A DNA stretch of 64,000 nucleotides from Paenibacillus_E qinlingensis (GTDB lineage Bacteria; Bacillota; Bacilli; Paenibacillales; NBRC-103111): the NCBI RefSeq assembly GCF_028746185.1, contig NZ_JAQIVH010000037.1, forward strand, positions 10,514-74,513. The letters run 5' to 3'. A program made the translations under genes and the position numbers. The notes beneath the pieces are model-generated. The model saw only the letters and a list, made by a program, of their open reading frames with translations, was not told where the DNA came from and did no database searches. Below, in pieces: positions 1 through 6,217 of the stretch. Position 1 is the stretch's first letter, and each line of letters opens with the position of its first letter.

Positions 1-339
1 GGAGTGGCCGAGGAATTTCAGCATCCACCACAGGCGCGATGCCATAGCTCCGCCTTGATCGTCGTAAGCAACGACGGTCTTCGTACCGTCAATGCCGAGA
101 CTGCCGACGAGGATCGAGAACGCACCGAGATCCGGAAGCGGATGTCGGCCGCCGTGCGCCATAATGGCACCGGATAGGTCCTTCTCCAAATCGACATACA
201 CCGCTCCTTCAATATGATCCTGCCCATACTGTTCACGGCCTGATTCAGGCTTACCAAGTGCAAAACGACAATCCGCGATGACGATATTTGCATCCCCTAA
301 TTGCCCAAGCAACCACGACTGACTTACGATATTTTCCAT
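1..339 (-). CDS. Rhodanese-type sulfurtransferase (N-terminal 113 residues; gene runs off the window edge)
   Basis: The minus strand stays open from an ATG at 339 to the window edge, so the gene is partial and its stop is not visible. An AAGGTGG ribosome binding site lies just upstream of the ATG. The visible protein contains IADCRF near residue 22, a GHIEGAVYVDL-like segment (QDHIEGAVYVDL), and VVAYDDQGG near residue 95. That order is typical of the N-terminal inactive rhodanese domain of thiosulfate or 3-mercaptopyruvate sulfurtransferases, which move sulfane sulfur to cyanide or other thiophiles. The catalytic cysteine is expected in the second domain, outside the window, so activity and exact subfamily cannot be judged. 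A shorter overlapping open frame at 18-293 is a shadow of this gene. Confidence 0.8.
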   Translation of the reverse strand, partial: MENIVSQSWLLGQLGDANIVIADCRFALGKPESGREQYGQDHIEGAVYVDLEKDLSGAIMAHGGRHPLPDLGAFSILVGSLGIDGTKTVVAYDDQGGAMASRLWWMLKFLGHS

Positions 340-367
340 GGTTTCTGCCACCTTCCCCTACCTACAG

Positions 368-841
368 TTAATCTCCCATCCCACTTGTGGGATTAGCGGA
401 GTACGATTGCCAATTGCTTCGATCTCCACCCATTTTATCGTAAAATGCTTGCGCGCGTAAGTTATCTGGTGCGGTTGTCCAAGTTAAATTTGCATATCCG
501 TGTCTGGCTGAGTACCCTTTGCAGGCAGCGAACAGCTTTGCCGCCGCGCCCTGTCCACGTTCGGCTTCAACAACATACAAATCGTTCATGACCGCAATTT
601 TGGAGGCACGCAGCGTACTGAAAGTGAAATATAACGTCGCAAAGCCGACTAACGCCCCCTCCTCCGTTTCAGCAACAAATTGAATGCCAATCTTCTGTTC
701 GAGCAATTCATGAATCAAAGCGTTCAGCTTCTCATCCTCCGGTTGTCGGTACTGATAAAAATCCACAATATAAGCGAGCATTAAAGTTTTGAGCTGGGGG
801 ATATCGGACATAACGGCTTCACGAATGGTCACTTGTGTCAT
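368..841 (-). CDS. GNAT family N-acetyltransferase
   Basis: The 157-residue protein carries a GNAT fold: a central strand region (VGFATLYFTFS), then MNDLYVVEAERGQGAAAKLF near residues 87-106, which is the acetyl-CoA pyrophosphate-binding motif A (R/Q-x-x-G-x-G/A). The C-terminal part has the usual N-x-x-A-x-x-F-Y-x-K-x-G pattern (NLRAQAFYDKMGG). The substrate cannot be predicted. An AAGGAGG site precedes a GTG at 844 directly followed by the ATG at 841; either could initiate. It lies 28 bp upstream of the rhodanese start on the same strand and may be co-transcribed with it. Confidence 0.8.
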   Translation of the reverse strand: MTQVTIREAVMSDIPQLKTLMLAYIVDFYQYRQPEDEKLNALIHELLEQKIGIQFVAETEEGALVGFATLYFTFSTLRASKIAVMNDLYVVEAERGQGAAAKLFAACKGYSARHGYANLTWTTAPDNLRAQAFYDKMGGDRSNWQSYSANPTSGMGD

Positions 842-989
842 CACGGGTGCCCTCCTTAATCTTCATATGGTATGGTATAAATAAAAGTGATGTCATTTTA
901 GTCAAATAGAACAATGGACAATAAATATCGAAAAATGATAATCGTGCATCACTTTAGTGGTACATCAAAATTAACATAAGCACTCACAA

Positions 990-1163
990 ATGTCTTATCC
1001 CCTCTAAAATCGAGGCATCTCCTCAAATAAGACCACGAAACATGCTTACTCGCTGCATAACTTTACTTTCAGCGTGCATTAGCCAAAAATAAGACAAGAT
1101 AGCTTGCTTAAGCAAGCATATCAAGGGCTATTTGAAGAAATAAGCCCTCTCAGATGTCTTATC
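990..1163. repeat. ATAAGAC/GTCTTAT nested inverted-repeat cluster
   Basis: GTCTTAT at 992-998 can pair with ATAAGAC at 1027-1033, enclosing a CCTC...GAGG stem. ATAAGACA at 1089-1096 can pair with TGTCTTAT at 1155-1162, enclosing two further hairpins: the perfect 16-bp palindrome at 1102-1117 (GCTTGCTTAAGCAAGC) and an AGGGCT/AGCCCT hairpin at 1124-1148 with extra ATTT/AAAT pairing. The second set therefore draws as a three-way junction. The function is unknown. Confidence 0.6.
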
Positions 1164-1232
1164 CGTCATCTTGCACTACATAATGGCACTCAAACAGGGT
1201 TCGGCATACAGGTATGCATAGTTTACCCAAAA

Positions 1233-1270
1233 TAAACGGCTACGCCGTCCTTCTAGGACGGGAGCGTTTA
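1233..1270. repeat. Interrupted hairpin (TAAAC/GTTTA, GCT/AGC, CCGTCCT/AGGACGG)
   Basis: Three successive complementary blocks are seen: TAAAC 1233-1237 with GTTTA 1266-1270, GCT 1239-1241 with AGC 1263-1265, and CCGTCCT 1245-1251 with AGGACGG 1255-1261 around a 3-nt loop. There is no T-run, so it is not an ordinary terminator. It lies between divergent genes, upstream of the acetyltransferase at 1364, and could be a dispersed repeat or a leader structure. Confidence 0.5.
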
Positions 1271-1363
1271 TGGAGAAATATAGCCAAATTATGATGTGAA
1301 CTAATAAATTCTTATATTTAAATGAAACATCAAATTCTTACCTATAGAAAGGTTGCCCCATAT

Positions 1364-1897
1364 ATGCCTCAACCTATTACCTTAACCTTACCTTGGCGCA
1401 TGGTTCCGCTAACGGAAACGGCTTGTCAGGAGCTTTGCACGTGGAGCTATCCGGCTCCCTACGACATTTATAATTGGCCCTCCTGGGCCAAGATGCTCCA
1501 CAACCAATCCGAATTCGCTGATCCACAAATCAGGGATGAACAATATTGCGGGGTAGTCGATATCAACGGCAAGCTAACCGGTTTCGTTCAGTTCTTCCCG
1601 ATCGTCGGCGTCACCCGGCTAGGCCTAGGGCTTCGTCCTGATCTTTGTGGTAAAGGCGGGGGTAGCAGCGGCGGATTGGGCACGCAATTCGTTCAACGCC
1701 TTGTGGCAGAAAGCCAACAAAGAGCCCCCGAGCAAGAAATCGACCTCGAGGTACTCGTCTGGAACGAGCGAGCTATTCGCGCCTACCAGCGTGCTGGCTT
1801 CACCATCATGGATACGTACGAGAAGTGGACGCCAACCGGAACGGCTGACTTCCACTGTATGGTCTACACAGGTCCAAACATTAATTTAACGCTGTAA
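1364..1897 (+). CDS. GNAT family N-acetyltransferase
   Basis: The 177-residue protein has a GNAT layout. TWSYPAPYDIYNW near residues 26-38 is the usual W-x-Y-x-x-P-Y-x-x-Y segment of RimJ/RimL-like enzymes, LGLGLRPDLCGKGGG near residues 85-99 is the acetyl-CoA motif, and WNERAIRAYQRAGF near 146-159 is the C-terminal N-x-x-A-x-x-Y-x-x-x-G-F signature. The GKGGGSSGG run after the CoA motif is unusually glycine-rich. The ATG at 1364 was chosen because GAAAGG lies about 11 bp upstream; an in-frame ATG at 1322 has no visible ribosome binding site. The gene converges on and overlaps by 17 bp the pterin dehydratase gene. The substrate is unknown. Confidence 0.75.
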   Translation: MPQPITLTLPWRMVPLTETACQELCTWSYPAPYDIYNWPSWAKMLHNQSEFADPQIRDEQYCGVVDINGKLTGFVQFFPIVGVTRLGLGLRPDLCGKGGGSSGGLGTQFVQRLVAESQQRAPEQEIDLEVLVWNERAIRAYQRAGFTIMDTYEKWTPTGTADFHCMVYTGPNINLTL

Positions 1898-2186
1898 CAT
1901 CCACATAAGCCTGATCAAACTTCGCAGCAGTCGAGAAATCGAGCTCGGTCAAGCCTCCGGCGCTCCACGAGGTCAGGCGCAGCGTTACCATTTTATAATC
2001 AATGGCAATCATGGGGTGGTGGTTCACCGCTTCCGAGATGCGAGCGACGTCACCCACGAAGGCGATTCCCTGCATGAAAAACTTGAATCGGTATTTCCGT
2101 ACGATCCACTTGCTATCCTCAGCCTCTAGAACCCAAGTCCCTAGCTCAGCAAGCCGCTCATCCACAATTACTCTTGCTAGCTTCAC
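1881..2186 (-). CDS. Pterin-4a-carbinolamine dehydratase
   Basis: About 101 residues, the normal length for the family. NHHPMIAIDYKMVTLRLTSW carries the family signature: the H-H-P active-site histidines, a tyrosine six residues on, and a distant W/H...D (GGLTELD). The enzyme dehydrates 4a-hydroxytetrahydropterin and recycles tetrahydropterin after aromatic amino acid hydroxylation; in bacteria lacking the hydroxylase its role is less clear, and it can also act on molybdopterin-type pterins. The start is ambiguous between three in-frame GTG codons at 2198, 2192 and 2186; the last has GGTGAGGGTGA upstream and gives the usual short N-terminus. No hydroxylase gene is nearby. Confidence 0.85.
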   Translation of the reverse strand: MKLARVIVDERLAELGTWVLEAEDSKWIVRKYRFKFFMQGIAFVGDVARISEAVNHHPMIAIDYKMVTLRLTSWSAGGLTELDFSTAAKFDQAYVDVTALN

Positions 2187-2279
2187 TCTCACCCTCACCT
2201 TTCACCCTCTCACCGCTCGTTCAACGACGCTACTGGGGATGCGACTTCTGGGATTGTTATAGGATTGGGTACCTGCCCC

Positions 2280-4091
2280 TTACTCGTAATCATAGGCAAC
2301 CACGCCCATATCGCTCTCTCCCGCATACGTGCGAAGAAGCTCCAGAAATGGCTTCCCGTAATTGCGGTATTTCACCTCACCGACCCCTTTGATGCGCAGC
2401 ATCGCGGCTTCTGTTGTCGGACAGCTCTCACTCATCTCACGCAGCGTACTGTCGGCGAAAATAATATAAGGCGGCACCTTCTCACGCGCAGCCATTTCAC
2501 GACGCAGCAATCGCAGCTGCTCGAACAACGTATTGTCCATCGCGGCGACAGCGCGAACGGGTTCCCTCCGCACCTTTTGATTCACGGGCAGCTTGCCCTG
2601 AAGCACTTCCGCAGCAGGCTGCATCAATCGAACAACCGGGTATTGACCCTCGGACAGCTGCAAGAAACCTTCCGAAATCAGCACATTGATCAATTCAGCG
2701 ATCTCTTTTTCAGGCAAATTGCTCATAATCCCGTGTGTCGGCAGACGATCGAATCGATAGTCCATAATTTTCTTCGCCTTAGAGCCCTTAAGCACCGAAG
2801 CCACCATGGAAATCCCAAAGCGCTCGTTCATGCGGCGGATGCAGGAGAAAATCTTCTGCGCCTCGACCGTAATGTCGACGGTGTCCCGATCGTCCTTGCA
2901 GGAACTGCAGTTTCCGCACGTGTCTTTAATATTTTGCTCATCAAAATAATGTAAAATAGCATTCCGCAAACAACGCGGCGAATAGCAGTAGTCAATCATG
3001 GTTTGGAGCTTCTTATACTCGTTCGCTTTACGCTCAGGCGAGAGCTGGTTCTGCTCGATCAGGAACTTCTGCGTCAAAATATCCTGCGCACTGAACAGCA
3101 GAATACACTCACTTGGCTCGCCATCACGCCCCGCACGGCCGGCTTCCTGGTAATAAGCTTCCATATTTTTCGGCATATTGTAGTGAATCACGTATCGGAC
3201 GTTGGATTTATCGATCCCCATCCCGAAAGCGTTCGTCGCGATCATCACGCGAATATCATCGTAGAGAAACGCCTCCTGCATGTAGGAGCGCTCATCATCA
3301 GACATGCCGGCATGATACTTGCCTGCGGCGAAGCCTTTTTTGCGCAACGTTTCGTACAAATCCTCAACATCCTTACGCGTCGCAGCGTAGATAATGCCGG
3401 GCTGATGCGTATGTTCCTTCACATAGTTCTGTATGTAATCCCGCTTCTTCTCTCCGCGAAGAATGGTTAGCTCCAAATTGTCACGCGAGAATCCGTTGAT
3501 GAATATCCCTGCGGCATCCAAGTCCAACAGCCTCGCAATGTCTGCTGTCACTTCAGCAGTAGCCGTTGCCGTGAATGCAGCCACAATCGGCCGATTCGGC
3601 AGCTGACGAATGAACGGAGCAATCGAGACGTAGCTCGGACGGAAATCATGTCCCCACTGCGAAACACAGTGTGCCTCGTCAATCGCAACCAAAGGCAGAT
3701 TCAATGCTGCCATCCTGGCACGAAACCGCTCCGACTCTAGGCGCTCAGGCGCAATATAAAGCAACTTATATTTGCCTTGCATAGCCCCCTGCATGCGCTG
3801 TTCCACTTCTCTCGCTTCCAACGTACTATTAATGAATGTGGCAGGAACACCGAGCGCGCCAAGCGCATCCACCTGGTCCTTCATCAAAGAAATAAGAGGG
3901 GAAATGACTAATGTCACTCCCTCCATCAGCAGGGCTGGCACTTGATAACAGATCGATTTCCCGCCGCCTGTCGGCATGATGCCCAGCGTATCTTTCCCTT
4001 CGAGAAGGTTCGTAATGATATTTTTCTGGCCTTCCCGAAACTCCGGGTACCCGTAAACCTGTTGTAGAACCTTTCTTGCGCCATCTAACAT
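2280..4091 (-). CDS. recQ: ATP-dependent DNA helicase RecQ
   Basis: The 603-residue protein has a complete bacterial RecQ order: Walker A GIMPTGGGKS at residues 37-46, DEAH at 138-141 followed by the RecQ-specific aromatic loop CVSQWGHDFRPSY, helicase motif VI YQEAGRAGRDG, the RecQ-Ct zinc cluster with four cysteines around residues 375-400 (CLRNAI...CGNCSSC), a winged helix, and a C-terminal HRDC domain (LFEQLRLLRREMA...). It unwinds DNA 3'-5' in recombinational repair and restart of stalled forks. A 97-residue unknown gene lies 39 bp upstream and is probably in the same transcript. No damage-type operator was recognised. Confidence 0.95.
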   Translation of the reverse strand: MLDGARKVLQQVYGYPEFREGQKNIITNLLEGKDTLGIMPTGGGKSICYQVPALLMEGVTLVISPLISLMKDQVDALGALGVPATFINSTLEAREVEQRMQGAMQGKYKLLYIAPERLESERFRARMAALNLPLVAIDEAHCVSQWGHDFRPSYVSIAPFIRQLPNRPIVAAFTATATAEVTADIARLLDLDAAGIFINGFSRDNLELTILRGEKKRDYIQNYVKEHTHQPGIIYAATRKDVEDLYETLRKKGFAAGKYHAGMSDDERSYMQEAFLYDDIRVMIATNAFGMGIDKSNVRYVIHYNMPKNMEAYYQEAGRAGRDGEPSECILLFSAQDILTQKFLIEQNQLSPERKANEYKKLQTMIDYCYSPRCLRNAILHYFDEQNIKDTCGNCSSCKDDRDTVDITVEAQKIFSCIRRMNERFGISMVASVLKGSKAKKIMDYRFDRLPTHGIMSNLPEKEIAELINVLISEGFLQLSEGQYPVVRLMQPAAEVLQGKLPVNQKVRREPVRAVAAMDNTLFEQLRLLRREMAAREKVPPYIIFADSTLREMSESCPTTEAAMLRIKGVGEVKYRNYGKPFLELLRTYAGESDMGVVAYDYE

Positions 4092-4130
4092 AGCTTTTTT
4101 ACACCTTTCTATCGCACAGTTCTGCCTGTT

Positions 4131-4424
4131 TTAGACCAAATAAATAACGGATACGAGCTTCTCGCCATCATGCACCTTGAGCACGTGATTACCCGCATCA
4201 TGCTTAACTGAGCCTGCGCCAACCTGCATCACCGGTGAACTGCCTAGTCCGTAGAATATATCATCAGCCAGCGTACGCAGGCATTCTTCCTTTTCACTTG
4301 CGTCCAGCTCCTGCCAGTCTTCTGCATTCATCTCCAGCAGCTCGTAGAAACCATTCACCATTTCGATCCCACGTACAAAATCAGTAACAATATCCTTATA
4401 TTCACGACCAAATTTAATACCCAC
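4131..4424 (-). CDS. Conserved-looking hypothetical protein, 97 aa
   Basis: I do not recognise the family. The protein is soluble and acidic with no membrane segment. Its helical N-terminus (YKDIVTDFVRGIEMVNGFYELLEMNAEDW) is followed by ECLRTLADDIFYGLG and a short strand-rich C-terminus ending in KVHDGEKLVSVIYLV. A GTG start at 4424 is supported by AAGGGAG about 9 bp upstream. It sits 39 bp before recQ on the same strand, which suggests co-expression, and is divergent from the SWIM-SNF2 pair. The codon pattern and the good ribosome binding site make it likely to be a real gene; no function is claimed. Confidence 0.65.
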   Translation of the reverse strand: MGIKFGREYKDIVTDFVRGIEMVNGFYELLEMNAEDWQELDASEKEECLRTLADDIFYGLGSSPVMQVGAGSVKHDAGNHVLKVHDGEKLVSVIYLV

Positions 4425-4618
4425 TCGCGCAGTCTCCCTTCAAGAAGCATTTCATCTAGCTTCACTTTATCATATTCTAGGTAAGAATGCAGGGTTAACC
4501 CCTTTCGGCACGGATTAAAAATATCACCTTTGGCATAAACTGTGGAAATGGGCAATTTCGGAAAAAATCTGTTACTATGGAAGAAGGAATGCGCCGCTCG
4601 GAGGGTAGGAACGATCAC

Positions 4619-6217
4619 ATGTTGAAACTTCAAATTCCCAAAAATCGAATGAACTACCTCATTAAGCAAATCCCGCTTCACTTCGACGCCATCCGTCTGG
4701 AGCAAGGTTGGGAGTATTATCATAAAGGCCGCGTGACCGAGGTTGATCTCAAAGGGCTTAGTGTTCTGGCCACCGTCACAAGCAAGCAAGTCCATAAGGT
4801 AGAAGTTCATTTAGAAAATTTCGCTGCCAGTACCTGCACATGCTCCTTTGAGGGCTTCTGTCAGCATATTGGGGCTACGTTTTTCAGCCTATACGCCGCT
4901 TATGGTCGTGCCGAGCTAGTCTTACAGCAGCTAAAACAGCAAATCCATACACGGAAGAAACCAGCCCGCAGTGCTGCTGCTTCCGTTATACAGGAACGCA
5001 AAGCGGCCGCACAGGCGAATGTGCCTTTGGAAGAGAGTATGCCGAGTGATTGGCATCGTTTTTTTGAAGGAAAGTTTCACGGCTTCTCCATCTCGCATCA
5101 ACATTCCATAGAAACCTTCTATGAGTCCGCCTTGGAGTCGCTGCCGCCTTATGCAGCCAATTGGCGCGATACAATGCGCGAGCTGTATATGTTCCACATT
5201 GTGCTGTTCATGATGCGGAAGATCGAACAATTTTATCAAGAAACGAAAAGCTCTTACCTAAGCTACTATCATGAAAATGGCTGCAAAATTTCCGCCAAAA
5301 ACTGTGAAGATAAGCTTGTCGAATTCGTCGGACGCATGGATGTGAACCGCTCTTTCCTGGCGGAACCTAAGATATGGTTATCCACGATGAAAATGGTCGG
5401 AGAATCCGCCCTGCAAGGCAAGGACAGTCCAGTTGATTGGCTGTTCGTCTATCGGTTCATCTGGTGGAAACTGACCGATCAACCTAGCGCACAGAAAGAG
5501 GAAGTCACACGTCTGGACGGTCTTTTGGCCAAGAAGGAACTGCTTCCGAAGAAAAAGGATACGTTACTTGCGGCTAGGGCGCATTTTGACATTATGCAGG
5601 GGCATACCGAGCAAGCCTTCGAACGGCTTGGGCAGCTCGCTAATCCGCATGCGAAGGATTTCTTCCTTTATTTAAATAAATTCGCGAGCGATGGACAGTG
5701 GGACCACATGCTGGTCTGGCTGCGCTGGCTGTTCCCTTCGATAACGAATGCGAATCATGATGATTTCCGTACGTTCTGCCAATATTGGTTAGATACGACG
5801 AAGCATCTAGCCAACGATAGCGAATGGGTACAGGTGATGGAGTCCCTACTCCCACGTTCCTACTACTATTACACCGCTTATTTGCTACAAACGAAACGGT
5901 ACCGTCAATGGGTGGATTTGCAGTTGGCGAATCGGATTTCACCTTTGAATTTGTATGGAATGGAGCTTAAAGCGATCGAAGAGCACGACTCCGCGCTACT
6001 CCTTCCGATCTATCATCAAGCAGCCGAACGGGCTGTTCTGGAGAAAAATAGAGCTTCTTACAAGACAGCAGTCCGCCTATTGAAGAAGCTGCACAGCATC
6101 TATAAACACATCGGCCAGGATGACCGCTGGGAGCACTATATTTACCGCTTAGCGGATAAGTTCTCACGTTTGCGTGCTTTCCAAGAAGAGCTCAAGAAAG
6201 GAAAATGGATTCGATGA
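4619..6217 (+). CDS. SWIM zinc-finger protein (YwqB-like)
   Basis: The 532-residue protein has one SWIM zinc finger at its N-terminus, with ligands C73, C75, C81 and H83 (C-x-C-x5-C-x-H), followed by a long alpha-helical region without other recognisable domains. SWIM domains are thought to bind DNA or protein partners and commonly accompany SNF2 ATPases. The stop codon overlaps the SNF2 gene by 13 bp, so the two are translationally coupled and likely act as a pair; Bacillus subtilis ywqB/ywqA have the same domain pairing. The ATG at 4619 is preferred because GGAGGG lies about 13 bp upstream; in-frame ATGs at 4577 and 4589 are alternatives. The role is unknown. Confidence 0.85.
   Translation: MLKLQIPKNRMNYLIKQIPLHFDAIRLEQGWEYYHKGRVTEVDLKGLSVLATVTSKQVHKVEVHLENFAASTCTCSFEGFCQHIGATFFSLYAAYGRAELVLQQLKQQIHTRKKPARSAAASVIQERKAAAQANVPLEESMPSDWHRFFEGKFHGFSISHQHSIETFYESALESLPPYAANWRDTMRELYMFHIVLFMMRKIEQFYQETKSSYLSYYHENGCKISAKNCEDKLVEFVGRMDVNRSFLAEPKIWLSTMKMVGESALQGKDSPVDWLFVYRFIWWKLTDQPSAQKEEVTRLDGLLAKKELLPKKKDTLLAARAHFDIMQGHTEQAFERLGQLANPHAKDFFLYLNKFASDGQWDHMLVWLRWLFPSITNANHDDFRTFCQYWLDTTKHLANDSEWVQVMESLLPRSYYYYTAYLLQTKRYRQWVDLQLANRISPLNLYGMELKAIEEHDSALLLPIYHQAAERAVLEKNRASYKTAVRLLKKLHSIYKHIGQDDRWEHYIYRLADKFSRLRAFQEELKKGKWIR

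Larger units (their letters stand above)
845..1321. other. 477-bp intergenic region with nested inverted repeats
   Basis: No gene is visible. The region holds two sets of inverted repeats built on the heptamer GTCTTAT/ATAAGAC (at 992, 1027, 1089 and 1156) and a separate interrupted hairpin at 1233-1270, each entered separately. The remainder is AT-rich and likely carries the promoters of the flanking divergent acetyltransferase genes, but I see no convincing -35/-10 pair. Confidence 0.5.

Noticed and set aside
2265..2954. 229-residue plus-strand open frame
   Set aside because: Antisense to the RecQ zinc/HRDC region, with the His/Leu/Gln-rich composition of a shadow frame.
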